64,000 nt of DNA from Ariolimax columbianus (GCA_036924085.1 JAVGWX010000007.1:100396886-100460885); one strand, 5' to 3'; numbered from the stretch's first letter, positions 40,566 through 51,540 are shown. Translations and numbers: made by a program. Notes: a model not told the origin generated them from the sequence alone.

Positions 40566-41850
40566 CGTCGCCTCGCCCAGAAAATTACCACAAAACATTC
40601 GTTTAAAATTATGTTCATTACAGAAACACACTTTTATTAGAGTGTTTGCTATCAATCATTTCTTTATTTTGTTTGCCCCTACAACTCAGGGTTTGTTTTT
40701 TAAGTTAGTTGCCCATTGCAAGTGTGGATGACGACATCAGTAGACGGTTCGTGTCTTGAGAATGGTATTTGGATTACATTGAGGAAGCTATTGCGTGGTC
40801 ATCAATCTCACTATCTAGTCCCGAGCGACCAATGGCAAGACTCTCAGTCGAGACGACCGAATGTAACTCAGGATGCAGGATAAATTATAACTGATCAATT
40901 TCTTTATTTCGTTCTTCTATCCTGAAGTGTAGACTTTTAACCTTGGAGCATAGAGGTTTGCCAGAAAGAACGCAGGACCATTCAATCCGATGTCCGTTTC
41001 TGGCCTGCTCCACTCTAATACTCCGACCTCATTTAAATACTAAGGACAAGCATCTCTGAGGATAACACACACACACAAACCTGATCAGTGTGTACACAGA
41101 TCTTAACGCCAAAGACTTATGTGAGTGCACATTCTGACTACTTGAGAGAAGCGGACACTACAGGCGTCCAGCAAACAACAGCAATACCTAACCAAGATTA
41201 TAGGCATAGTTTTTGAAGTCCTTAGTCCATATCCAAAAGAAGGACAAAATATAAACAATATGTCACAGAGGTTACCAGAATTTTAAAAAAGAGTTATCAA
41301 TATCTAGATGTATCAATATCCTTCAGTGGTTATCAGCAAATACAGATAGTGTTTATATCGTATCGATTAACAGCACTTAACAGAGATTATCAGTATCTAA
41401 CATAGTATATGTACCAAGCTCAGATTTTTGTAAACTAAGAAATATCAATCAGAAATAGAAAGTTTCAGCACCCAAGAAATATCATCAATATATAACACAG
41501 ATTATCAACATCTGCCAGAGATTATCGCAGTCTAACAAAGGCAGTCAATATTTATCAAAGTGGCCAATTGATATTACATGCAGTTCTATCCCCTAACATA
41601 TGTCGCCAGTTATCAATACAGTGTGTGATATCGTGTATAATCCGTGCCAGAATAGTCAAGATAGCTGTCAAAGTATCTATCCTAAAATAGTATTGTCTCT
41701 AAGAGATTGGAGTATCATTGTTTTAGACATAGGTTAGCAGTCAGCAATACGTGGATGAATATCTCAATAGCTAAAAACAAATACATGAAGCGAGGTTGTG
41801 TTAGTGGGTCGTTGGTCTTCAATTTTATTAGGAAGTAAACAATTTTGTCA
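40566..41850. other. Non-repetitive stretch, no gene recognised
   Basis: From about 41210 to 41600 there is a loose, strongly diverged recurrence of ATTATCA, CAATAT and TATCTA phrases, possibly a very old minisatellite. No credible coding frame was found. Confidence 0.4.
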
Positions 41851-41930
41851 AAAATACCAAGCCACCACCGGCAGTACAGCTTGAGTACCCACCTCTTAAT
41901 CAAAGGCTGCGGGTTCAGATATCGGGTAAG
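41851..41930 (+). repeat. tRNA-Lys-like SINE fragment (candidate)
   Basis: The sequence resembles a worn tRNA-Lys gene: CGGCAGTACAGCTTGAG (D-arm side), then CCTCTTAATC, matching the tRNA-Lys (CTT anticodon) loop CTCTTAATC, then GCGGGTTCAGATA, matching the B box GGGTTCGAATC. The T-arm stem no longer pairs well and the acceptor ends are not matched, so it is not a working tRNA. A SINE head derived from tRNA-Lys is the likeliest reading. Confidence 0.45.
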
Positions 41931-42020
41931 AGTTAGGATGATTTTTTAATCAAACCTTGGGTAAAATAAAAAGCTTAACTTATGCACAGCGATGCAACTG
42001 CAGGGTCATGTGACCTTTAT

Positions 42021-42710
42021 GAATAAGGTCAGTGGATCTTAAAGGGATTGGTTTGATCAGAGAAATGAATAAGGTCAGTGGATCTTAAAGAGGTTGGTTT
42101 GATCAGAGAAATGAATAAGGTCAGTGGATCTTAAAGAGGTTGGTTTGATCAGAGAAATGAATAAGGTCAGTGGATCTTAAAGAGGTTGGTTTGATCAGAG
42201 AAATGAATAAGGTCAGTGGATCTTAAAGAGGTTGGTTTGATCAGAGAAATGAATAAGGTCAGTGGATCTTAAAGAGGTTGGTTTGATCAGAGAAATGAAT
42301 AAGGTCAGTGGATCTTAAAGAGGTTGGTTTGATCAGAGAAATGAATAAGGTCAGTGGATCTTAAAGAGGTTGGTTTGATCAGAGAAATGAATAAGGTCAG
42401 TGGATCTTAAAGAGGTTGGTTTGATCAGAGAAATGAATAAGGTCAGTGGATCTTAAAGAGGTTGGTTTGATCAGAGAAATGAATAAGGTCAGTGGATCTT
42501 AAAGAGGTTGGTTTGATCACAGAAATGAATAAGGTCAGTGGATCTTAAAGAGGTTGTTTTGATCAGAGAAATGAATAAGGTCAGTGGATCTTAAAGAGGT
42601 TGGTTTGATCAGAGAAATGAATAAGGTCAGTGGATCTTAAAGAGGTTGGTTTGATCAGAGAAATGAATAAGGTCAGTGGATCTTAAAGAGGTTGGTTTGA
42701 TCAGAGAAAT
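42021..42710. repeat. 46-bp minisatellite, 15 copies, highly uniform
   Basis: Exactly 15 units of 46 bp run from 42021 to 42710, each with GAATAAGGTCAGTGGATCTT then AAAGAGGTTGGTTTGATCAG. The first unit has GGGATTGG for GAGGTTGG, one later unit has ATCACAG for ATCAGAG, and another has GTTGTTTT for GTTGGTTT. Otherwise copies are identical, indicating recent expansion or strong homogenisation. Confidence 0.97.
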
Positions 42711-42879
42711 GTGAAAGTTCCAGTTTGCAGCGATGAAGACTAATTGTGGCATGTCTGCAACAGGACCTAACATGTGTGGTAGGTCTTCGTAGGACATAAC
42801 ATGTACGGGAAGTTTTCGTTTCTAGGACCTGCCAATCATCATGTCGGACCTCAGTAGGAGAAACACGTATCAGAGGATG

Positions 42880-43012
42880 TTCATTTGTCAGCAATGTGTC
42901 AATCATCATTTGTCAGCAATGTGTCAATCATCATTTGTCAACCATGTGTCAATCACCATTTGTCAACCATGTGTCAATCATCATTTATCAACCATGTGTA
43001 AATCATCATTTG
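42880..43012. repeat. 25-bp minisatellite, about 5 copies
   Basis: The period is 25 bp (AATCATCATT at 42901, then AATCA at 42926), with core CAATCATCATTTGTCAACCA. Short array, no gene implied. Confidence 0.88.
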
Positions 43013-43212
43013 ACGGCTTATTACAATCTACCAGACGCTCCTAAAAGGGATAACCACGACGTGACGCCAAAGATTGCCAACATGTACATCTTAATCGTGT
43101 GCCTGGGTCGTACTAATGTTATGAGTACAAATTGCCCAGAATCTGGAAAATATTTCACGACCTATAGAATTCAGTATAACGATACATCCAAGACTGTGGG
43201 GTCACCTGTATG

Positions 43213-43332
43213 TTACCTGATGCCTGTTCCAGAAGAGCTCCACCTTTCTGAAGGATCTGCTTTTGCCACACGTAAATTCACTTGCTCAATTTTCACCTTT
43301 TGCGTTTCCACATTTGTGTGTGTGTCAAACAT
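43213..43332 (-). CDS. Small open frame, possible coding exon (weak)
   Basis: A minus-strand ATG at 43332-43330 opens a 39-codon frame beginning MFDTHTNVETQKVKIEQVNL and ending in SSSGTGIR. The stop TAA lies inside a good splice-donor sequence (ATCAG|GTAACA, donor GT at 43216-43215), so this could be an exon that continues after splicing. The residue mix is protein-like and not repetitive. The opposite strand is also open here and I found no partner exon, so support is thin. Confidence 0.2.
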   Translation of the reverse strand: MFDTHTNVETQKVKIEQVNLRVAKADPSERWSSSGTGIR

Positions 43333-43352
43333 AACACACGTGTAATAGCACG

Positions 43353-43615
43353 GTGATATTCTCGCCTGTTGATCGAGGGTGGAGGGTAGAACGCGGATAT
43401 TATCGCCTCTTGGGCGAGGGTGCAGGGTAGAACGCAGATATTATCGCCTGTTGGGCGAGGGTAGAGGGTAGAACGCGGATATTCTCACCTGTTTGGCGAG
43501 GGTGAAGGGTAGAACGCGGATATTATCGCCTGTTGGGCGAGGGTGGAGGGTAGAACGCGGATATTCTCGCCTGTTGGGTGAGCATGGAGGATAGCACGCT
43601 GATATGCTCACCTGC
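43353..43615. repeat. 41-bp minisatellite, about 6 copies
   Basis: The period is 41 bp (ACGCGGATAT at 43391, then 43432 and 43473), with core GGGCGAGGGTAGAGGGTAGA followed by ACGCGGATATTATCGCCTGT. It is moderately GC-rich and diverges at the right edge. Confidence 0.93.
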
Positions 43616-44395
43616 TTACGGGACGAAGAAGACGTGTGCTCCATTGGTACAAGACACAGGTGTGTGAACATTATTTCCTTGTTTTATTCCTTGGCTCAAA
43701 GACCGTATTCTTCCACTAATTATATTTGTCTTTATCACTGCTCTGTTTATTATTAGTGTTATTGTTTCAGCAGTTGTACTCCTACAAGGACGAGGACAGC
43801 TTCTGCATTTATAAACTACAAGAACTACAAGAATATGGCTCCTTAGAGATCTGACAATAACAAGTTGCCTACTTCAAGAAAATATCAAAGACAATGTCCG
43901 AAGTATTTATCAACACCCACTAAAACACACATTGAAAGACAACCAACTAAGTGACAATAATTCATATATAAAAGGAAAGAAATGATTTCCAGTTCACTAT
44001 TTTGTTTAATGGAAAGACTGCAGAAATCAGCAACTGTCCAAATCTGGGAAGTATCAAGTGGCGACATGTTGTTGTAGCACACGTAGACACGAAACGGAAG
44101 GTATACTTTAGGATAAAAAAGAGTGCGAGATCAGAGTCGCTTGATATGGGTCATTGAATGGGCGGTTTATTGTTCTGATAATGATACTTCTACATATTAC
44201 GCATCAATCACAACAATTGTTATCAATCTTTACAACAACAGCTGTTACTTCTAATACTACAACTAATATTACTACGAATACTTCTACTACTATTACTACA
44301 ACTACTGCTACTATACTTTTACTACTAATGTTACACGTGCACTAAATACTGCTGCCGTAATCCAACTGTCAATAAAACCAGTGGCAAGTCATTGT
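43616..44395. other. Non-repetitive stretch with a TACTAC-rich tract
   Basis: It is mostly AT-rich unique sequence. Positions about 44239-44335 hold a loose ACT/TAC trinucleotide tract (ACTACAACTAATATTACTAC). No gene is recognised. Confidence 0.5.
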
Positions 44396-44642
44396 TTTAT
44401 TCTTTTCATCTGAATTCAGCTTTTTCAACCGAAAATTACTTCAGTGGAAATCTGTGCTGTTTGCGAGTTCTTCCAGCCCTTCATCACTCCTTTCTCTGTT
44501 GGAGGAGAACTCTGCCATTTGTGCTCTCAGGTACTGAAGCACTTCTGCACGTTCAGCCTGCGATATATTTGATCCCTTGCTAGTCTTCAGCCTTACTGTA
44601 TTTCCTCGCAAATTCGGATTAATCCAAACCAATAATTGTCTT
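44396..44642 (-). CDS. Candidate 3'-terminal exon with poly(A) signal
   Basis: On the minus strand a plausible acceptor (CTAGTATTTCAG, AG at 44644-44643) is followed by 66 open codons starting RQLLVWINPNLRGNTVRL. They continue through a helix-like charged stretch (ISQAERAEVLQYLRAQMAEF) to NSTDFH and a TGA at 44441-44443. An AATAAA poly(A) signal is at 44401-44396, about 40 bases past the stop. No ATG starts this frame, consistent with a downstream exon. I do not recognise the protein. It lies 2.3 kb downstream of the exon at 46.9-47.7 kb on the same strand, but that exon leaves 1 base while this one supplies 1 base before its first codon, so they cannot join directly. An intermediate exon would be needed. 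Confidence 0.35.
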
Positions 44643-45094
44643 CTGAAATACTAGACTGCATGTCTTCCAGCTTGCTTGCCTTCTACCATTAACATGTTGC
44701 AACAACCATTCTTGTTTCTTGTTTGGTGTTCACAATTCCTTGTCGTTCCAGGGTTTTCGATTTTTAGTTGCCGTGTGATCTCGATTATGCTCAAATTACG
44801 CAGTCACAATAAAACCTCGGATAATGCAGCATTTGAGTTCAAGAATGAGTTGACGAAGAAAACCGGGCCTTATTGTTGTGGTGGAACGCGGAAAGTCAAT
44901 CAGATGGGTGTGATTAGTCCACGTGATTGTCGAGAAATAACTAGCAGTTTCTGTGAAATCATTGAGCAGTTCTAAGATAGAACTATTTCTTCAGTTTTGT
45001 TTCTTCAAATTGAAATGTGCAGCCCAAACATGAGCAAGTTAGAACAAACTCACAAACACAGTCTCAGTTTGAGAATTAGCAAGTTCTCCTGACG
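44643..45094. other. Non-repetitive stretch, ambiguous coding signal
   Basis: Both strands are open for 60-100 codons around 44760-44975. Neither frame shows a domain I recognise, and I could not choose a strand or define splice sites. It may hold an exon upstream of the candidate terminal exon on the minus strand. Confidence 0.3.
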
Positions 45095-45690
45095 CATGGG
45101 ATGTAGCCTGTGAGGTAGCATGTGATGGGTGTAGCTTGTGATGGATGTAGCTTGTGATGTAGCTTGTGATGGATGTAGCTTGTGATGTAGCTTGTGATGG
45201 ATGTAGTTTGTGATGTAGCTTGTGATGGATGTAGTTTGCGATGTAGCTTGTGATGGATGTAGCTTGTGATGGATGTAGCTTGTGGTGTAGCGTGTGATAT
45301 ATGTAGTTTGTGATGGATGTAGCTTATGATGTAGCTTGTGATGTAGCTTGTGATAGATGTAGCTTGGGATGGATGTAGCTTGTGATGGATGAAGCTTATG
45401 ATGTAGCTTGGGATGTAGCTTGTGATGGATGTAGCTTCTGATGGATGTAGCTTGTGATGGATGTAGCTTGTGATGTAGCTTGTGATGGATGTAGTTTGTG
45501 ATGTAGCTTGTGATGGATATAGTTTGCGATGTAGCTTGTGATGGATGTAGCTTGTGGTGTAGCTTGTGATGGATGTACCTTGTGATGGATGTAGCTTGTG
45601 ATGGATGCAGCTTATGATGTAGCTTGTGGTGGATGTAGCTTGTGATAAATGTAGCTTGTGATGGATGTAGCTTGTGATATAGTTTGATGT
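45095..45690. repeat. 12/16-bp compound minisatellite (GATGTAGCTTGT)
   Basis: The array mixes a 16-bp unit (GATGGATGTAGCTTGT) and a 12-bp unit (GATGTAGCTTGT), with blocks of several units duplicated again. The long minus-strand frame rich in HHKLHPSQAT is an artefact of it. Confidence 0.93.
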
Positions 45691-46026
45691 GTATCACGTA
45701 GCTAAGTGGAAGCTACAACACCCGTATTACTCACAGTAACGCCACCTAATGTCCTATCAATGAATTTAATGTCTAGAATCGTTGCACAGAAATGATTCAA
45801 TGAACAAAATACAAAAATAACTATTGTTGTTGTTGACACGATATGGGAACATGGTTTCACTGCACAGCTGATTAGAATGTGTTTTATAAATACGCCGTGG
45901 CTTCAATAAGCAAAGGCTACGAAGCGTTACTTGTACTTCTGGTCTGTTCGTTTTGTCTGTGTCATTGTGTTGTTTCCAAAAAGGCAGTGAAAGGTTTATT
46001 TGTGTATGGAACACCACATACACACG
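45691..46026. other. Non-repetitive stretch, no gene recognised
   Basis: A short unique interval between two minisatellites. An 85-codon minus-strand open frame (46023-45766) has no recognisable motif. Confidence 0.4.
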
Positions 46027-46490
46027 GGGACAATTATGAGAGTAAGTTGTTCTGATGGGGAAAACAGATAACGGGACAATTGTGAGAGTAAGTTCGTCTT
46101 ATGGGCAGACAGAACAACGGGGACAATTGTGAGAGTTAAGTTCGTCTTATGGACAGACAGAACAACTGGGACAATTGTGAGAGTTAAGTTCGTCTTATGG
46201 ACAGACAAAACAACGGGGACAATTGTGAGAGTTAAGTTCGTCTTATGGACAGACAGAACAACGGGGACAATTGTGAGAGTTAAGTTCGTCTTATGGACAG
46301 ACAGAACAACGGGGACAATTGTGAGAGTTAAGTTCGTCTTATGGACAGACAGACAAAATAGAGACAATTGTGAGAGTTAAGTTCGTCTGAGGGGCAGGCA
46401 GACAAACGGGGACAATTGGGACTGTATGCTGGTGTAATGGACAGACAGACAGACGGGGACAATTCTGAGGGTATGCTGGTTTGATGGACA
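46027..46490. repeat. 48-bp minisatellite, about 9 copies
   Basis: The period is 48 bp (TTCGTCTTAT at 46141, 46189 and 46237), with parts GGGACAATTGTGAGAGTTAA and GTTCGTCTTATGGACAGACA. As 48 is divisible by 3, both strands carry open 16-residue repeats (KTNLTLTIVPVVL on minus, RVKFVLWTDRTTGTIV on plus). Edge copies are diverged and shifted, so the frame is not preserved outside the uniform core. Confidence 0.95.
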
Positions 46491-46599
46491 GATAAAGCGC
46501 GTTTTGTGAGTCTCACACTTATAAACATTGCCCATCAAAATTTCCGAGTTCTTAAACTATACACATGATGTAGTAAGTAACATGATGGTAACATGAATG

Positions 46600-46693
46600 T
46601 ATAAACTATACATTTGAGGGAGTTACTAGTCTGGCATTAACCTGAAAATATAAACTATACACTTGATGGAGTTACTAGTCTGGCATTAACCTG
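46600..46693. repeat. 49-bp direct repeat, two copies
   Basis: ATAAACTATACA...GAGTTACTAGTCTGGCATTAACCTG occurs at 46601 and again at 46650 with three or four differences. It is a simple tandem duplication. Confidence 0.85.
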
Positions 46694-46918
46694 TCCATCT
46701 ATTGCTGTCAGTTTCACTCGGACACGCCCAGTCAGTCTATCACCCCTGGTCAACGGTGTCACTGGTAAATTCCAGCCTGCACATCAGTGACGTTCTGTCG
46801 GATGAATATCATTGTAAAGAGTTTTGTGACTTTCTCACAGGAAGGTGCGTTCAGTAGACCTGGCACTGACATCATGAAGCTGAGCCTAGCACGCCGTTGT
46901 GCTGGCGACCGAAATTAC

Positions 46919-47712
46919 CCAGCTTCTCTGGAGAAAACTGCTCGTGAGATTTACCATAATCCTGTCTGACAATGTCATGGGCTTTACTAAAATCAACTCT
47001 CAAATCCCGTTGGTTGAAGTCTAAGGTTATGCCCCGTTCTCGACCACTCACATCTCTAGCTGCCTGCTCACGATGCAGAAACTCCGCCCTCGCGGCAGCA
47101 AAGTGACTCAGCATCTCATGGTGTGGAGTGAACGCGGGATGAGGCGTTTCCCGTTTGATGAACTCAGCACCAGGGCTACGATCTCTTGGAGGTGATCTCT
47201 CTGGGCGTGTCTGGTGCTGCTCTGAGCGAATGATGCCGTTGTTAGGGCGTGTTGATGACGCAGCGAGTTCGTGAGGCTTGAACAATGGGCGCGGCATCAT
47301 TGAAGGGCTTGCAGACTGGCGCAACTCTGGTTGATGTAGTGGTGACCCTGCAGCTGGTGCAAGGGATGTGGAGGCTGAGCTGAGTATTCCTGTGGCAAGC
47401 TGAGGTGGGGGTGGCGGGGGCCTGACAATATCGAAAGATGAGGTTCTGACAGGGTGCTGTAGATGAGGGGGTAAAAACGGATTGTTGGTGATCAGAGGGT
47501 TTGGAGGTGGAGAAGCGCATTGGCCTTCAGAGACGGGATCAATGTCGTCCAAGTTGGCGGAATCACTGATCTCGCTGTCAAGGTCACTCAAACATTCGTC
47601 ATCTTCTAGGTCGTTTTCCTGGTCACGCCTGTCAGTGTTACTGCTAGAGGGCGACACTGTGTCCTCACGTGACGATGACGTCATCTTATGCGACTGGTGT
47701 TGTTGCTGAAGT
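46919..47712 (-). CDS. Exon of an unrecognised Ser/Pro-rich, probably nuclear regulatory protein
   Basis: This is the best coding feature in the window. On the minus strand a pyrimidine-rich tract and CAG (AG at 47714-47713) precede the exon, and a donor GG|GTAATT (GT at 46918-46917) follows it. An ATG at 47684-47682 with A at -3 gives 255 codons plus one base, so this may be the first coding exon after an untranslated one; the upstream frame is also open to the acceptor. Residues about 21-55 are acidic (ENDLEDDECLSDLDSEIS, then NLDDIDPVSEG). Then come Pro-rich runs (PPPNPLITNN, VRPPPPPPQL), a Ser/Pro/Arg stretch (RPERSPPRDRSP), an IKRE match to the SUMO consensus, and a charged, possibly helical segment (HFAAARAEFLHREQAARDV). 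No DNA-binding domain lies in this exon. The layout fits the N-terminal half of a transcription factor. A loose likeness of HDIVRQDYGK to the engrailed EH1 region exists, but the spacing is off by one residue, so I do not name it. Confidence 0.6.
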
Positions 47713-48609
47713 CTGAAGAATAAAGAAATACAAACAATGAACAAGTGATTTTCATGGACAATAATTGACAACATAGATCTGCTGTAAATATGGCCTTCAA
47801 TTCGATTGGATGTTCATGGGAGTATTTGGGGAGAAGAACTAGTCCAATCTGACACATGGCTTCCGGTAACTGTTGTATTTCATATAATATTGTTGTTGTT
47901 GGAACGCCTTAAAGATCGCAATACAATATTAATACTGACAACCCTGGGCAGGTAGCCCTCGATGCTACAGTGTGACAAATTGGTTGAGAAGTGATAATTT
48001 GAAACTCGGATATAAAAAGAACTGGTTCCTACTTTTTGCAAATGTAAATATGTTCCTCTTCATTTTCTCTATCCTCGTCCATTTTCTCTTTCCTCTTACA
48101 TTTCACATCAGGAACGTGAATAAATATGGCAATTGTGGGTTTATTTGTGGTATATCGTCTGGTCGATCTGATGCTAGCAGCTACAACCTCTTCAAAATGT
48201 GTAATTATTCAAGCTTTCCGTCTGGAAGCGTTCAAAGATGGAGACTGTGGCCACGAATAGCAACTAGGTGGGATTCTCGTCTCCCGAGCCTGCAGCCATC
48301 AAATACTAGGTTATCTTCTGCAGAATTATTCTAAGATTACAAGGCTGGATACAGGAACATTCTCGCCCCACCCCCATCTTGTACTGGAAAACTAGTTCCG
48401 CTAACTGCGTAACAGTACAGGTTGACACCTATACATTGCACAAGAGGTCATGGGGGCTAGAAAGGGAAAAGGGGGATGCTGGGGTATGCGGGGGTGGTGC
48501 TGGGAGGGGTGGGGGGGGGGTCAAAGGCAAGCATAAATGTCTAGCTCCCAGTTTCCTGGCAACCCACACGTGGTCGATCGCGAGAGGGCGTATTGTACAC
48601 CGGGCCGTC
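47713..48609. other. Non-repetitive stretch, probably intron or upstream DNA
   Basis: This region is immediately 5' of the minus-strand exon. The first 30 bases are the polypyrimidine tract of its acceptor. The rest holds short open frames only and a G-rich patch at about 48465-48525. No upstream exon could be recognised. Confidence 0.4.
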
Positions 48610-48900
48610 AGGTGAGACAGGCGTTGTCGTTAGGCGAGGTAGATGTTGTCATAAGGTGAGGTAGATGTTGTCCTGAGGTGAGGTAGATGTTGTCCTTATG
48701 TGAGGTAGATGTTGTCCTGAGGTGAGGTAGATGTTGTCCTGAGGTGAGGTAGATGTTGTCCTGGGGTGAGGTAGATGTTGTCATGAGGTGAGGTAGATGT
48801 TGTCATAAGGTGAGGTAGATGTTGTCATGAGGTGAGGTAGATGTGGTCCTAAACGAGGTAGATGTTGTCCTAAACGAGGTAGATGTTGTCCTAAACGAGT
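48610..48900. repeat. 22-bp minisatellite, about 13 copies
   Basis: The period is 22 bp (GTAGATGTTG at 48661, 48683 and 48705), with core GAGGTAGATGTTGTCCTGAG. The last three units switch to a shorter form (CTAAACGAGGTAGATGTTGTC). Confidence 0.95.
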
Positions 48901-48985
48901 ATTGGGATCCCCCCATCTTCAATAGTGGAACATTCCAGATCTGTGTGTTCTCCTCATTGATGAGACATCCTCAAGTCGAATTAGA

Positions 48986-49002
48986 GGGGGGGGGGGGGGG
49001 GG
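48986..49002 (+). repeat. G17 homopolymer
   Basis: Seventeen consecutive G residues. The length of such runs is unreliable in most sequencing data. Confidence 0.9.
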
Positions 49003-50634
49003 TGCAAGAGTGTACCCATTGCTGACCCACAGATTGAAAATAGGGGAAAGGTGGAGGGTGTTCGATGCCTGCATGCCGACAAGGATGAAAGTCAATCGAA
49101 TCCTCTGTAAGACAAATGTTGTTTTTCTGTTGGGAGTGAAATAAACACACAAAGCCAGCCCACGGCGCGGCGACAGTAGTTGCAAAGCGGCCTATAGTCC
49201 TCAGCCTTGTAAACCCCTCAACTACTCCAACAATGGAGTCCCTGAGGCTGGCAATCTGGTCACTTAGAAGGGAGTGCTAACTGCAATGGGAGTCGGCTTT
49301 CCCGAAGCTGGTCAGAGAAAAGCAAATACAGTGTGGACAATGAATCAGTGACGGCATTTTCATGTCATTGATTGAATATATTGATTTCTGAAGATCAATA
49401 ACCTCTCATTTATTATTCAGAGACTGGTAGCTTGAGACACCAACTCAAATTTACAGTTTCATAAGTTGTGTCAAGCGGACAATAACAAGTCCTGCTCGTA
49501 AACTAACAGAACATACTCAATGAACCATTCTATCGAACTGACTTACTCTGGGACATGATAACCCATTCTCCCCTCAACCATTAACTTGAGAGGAAACAGC
49601 CCACGACCACTAACGAAACACTTGTAAGTATTCATAACATACAAAATCTAATATGAGGCTGGAAATAAAAGCAGGAATAGAAGACGTGAATGAGAGGGGC
49701 GGAAAAAGAGAAATAGAGAGAGAATAAGAGAGAGAAGTAGACGCAGAAAATAAGAGATATGGAAAGACGGAGTAGAATATTAAGGAATGTGGGAACGATC
49801 GATACAAAAGTAGAGAGAGGGAGAGAAACGAGGAGGACAGGACGGAAAATGAGACAATTGAGAAGGAGGACGTAACAGAGAAGAGAGAAAAGGATGGAAT
49901 AGAATGAAGAGAATGAAGACAAGCGGAGAGGTGCATTTATGTAAATTGGTGAAAGATAAGTAGGGTTTATTTAAGAGAAAACAGGAAGGATGTTGGAATG
50001 AAAGAAACGCTTTACGACAAACACACAACAACATCCTTATACCTGAGTCGGCATGAAAATACAACTATCAGAGCCAGCCAAGAGAAACAAGGATTTATTT
50101 GCCACAAATAGACAACACGCTGGTTCAATAACAGAAAATAGACATCTCCCAGTTCGCCAAACAACAATCATAGACCCCCACTTCCCAACAAATCTACAAG
50201 ATATATTTTCTATTCTATTCGCGAAAATCACATCTGACAACGCCAACTAATAGGTAGTCAGGTTGTGATTACGTGTAGACCGAGAGAGCGACAATTGACT
50301 TTAATTGTGGACGGAGTTAAAATATTATCGTATTTCTAACCACCATGCAGAGTCTGGTATTTTCAAGCTCAGTGGTTGACAAACGGATGCGCTCAAGTCA
50401 CAGGAAACAGCTAAGGATGATCACTGTGATATGGACCCTCCCACTGACTTGCTATGGTTACAGAAGCTGCACTTAAATTGTTGTTTCTCGACGCTTGCAT
50501 TTTATTCTCAAAGTTCATTTCTGGTAAATAAGTATCTGCAGAGCTTGATATTTTTACCTCTAGATAATTTACTTGAGAAGGCAATATCCTTAATCCAATT
50601 TTGTCAGAGCTTTATCTGGGCAAAACTGCGTTAA
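49003..50634. other. 1.6-kb non-repetitive stretch with a purine-rich tract
   Basis: About 49655-49925 is strongly purine-rich on the + strand (GAGAGAATAAGAGAGAGAAG), giving Ser/Phe/Leu-rich minus-strand frames that are composition artefacts. No gene is recognised in the remainder. Confidence 0.45.
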
Positions 50635-51135
50635 AATTGCTGTTGTTGAAGGCCCACGCTAAAACTGCTGTTGTTGAAGGTCCACGCTAAAACTGCTGTT
50701 GTTGAATGCCCACGCTAAAACTGCTGTTGTTGAAGGCCCACGCTAAAACTGCTGTTGTTGAAGGCCCACGCTAAAACTGCTGTTGTTGAAGGCCCACGCT
50801 AAAACTGCTGTTGTTGAATGCCCACGCTAAAACTGCTGTTGTTGAATGCCCACGCTAAAACTGTTGTTGTTGAAGGCCAAAGTAAAACTGCTGTTGTTGA
50901 ATGCCCACGCTAAAACTGCTGTTGCTGAATGCCCACGCTAAAACTGCTGTTGCTGAATGCCCACGCTAAAACTGCTGTTGCTGAATGCCCACGCTAAAAC
51001 TGCTGTTGCTGAATGCCCACGCTAAAACTGCTGTTGCTGAATGCCCACGCTAAAACTGCTGTTGTTGAATGCCCACGCTAAAACTGCTGTTGTTGAATGC
51101 CAAGCTAAAACTGCTGTTGTTGAAGGCCCACGCCG
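50635..51135. repeat. 28-bp minisatellite, about 17 copies
   Basis: The period is 28 bp (AAAACTGCTG at 50661 and 50689), with the remainder TTGTTGAATGCCCACGCT. Central copies carry TTGCTGAATG (about 50925-51045, several in a row), a sub-block that amplified together. Confidence 0.95.
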
Positions 51136-51205
51136 AGGAAGTCTACACATTTGTGCGCCCTAAAAAGGGCACTAGATGGCGGGTTGCAGTTCTTACAGTT
51201 TTAGC
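51136..51205. repeat. Dispersed repeat copy 2, at the edge of the 28-bp array
   Basis: It contains TTTGTGCGCCCTAAAAAGGG and GATGGCGGGTTGCAGT, matching 1934-1975 with a few changes. As in copy 1, it sits directly against a tandem array. It is presumably a short interspersed element. Confidence 0.6.
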
Positions 51206-51475
51206 TACAGATAATGTAGTTGTTTTGAATTGAATCATGAACAATCAAAATAAACAAGAACAGAAAACTCAAATACAACTATCTAATGCTGATTAGCGAT
51301 GAGAATGTTGTTAAATGCTTGAATGGGTTTAGTGGTACTATTCTGTGTGCCTCGAGATCCATTTGGATGGGACAGAGTTGTAGACACCATTGTTATGTGT
51401 ATCCCAATAAACGTATTTGAGGCAACCCTATCACTCGTCAAATTCTCGTTTTATATTTGTCCCTTGCAGTACAGA
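51206..51475. other. Short non-repetitive spacer
   Basis: Unique sequence between the dispersed repeat and a GA microsatellite. No gene is recognised. Confidence 0.4.
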
Positions 51476-51505
51476 AGAGAGAGAGAGCGAGAGAGAGCGA
51501 GAGAG

Positions 51506-51540
<35 letters not shown>

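Noticed and set aside
47482..47709. Plus-strand 75-codon frame opposite the 47-kb exon
   Set aside because: It is the antisense shadow of the better-supported minus-strand exon.
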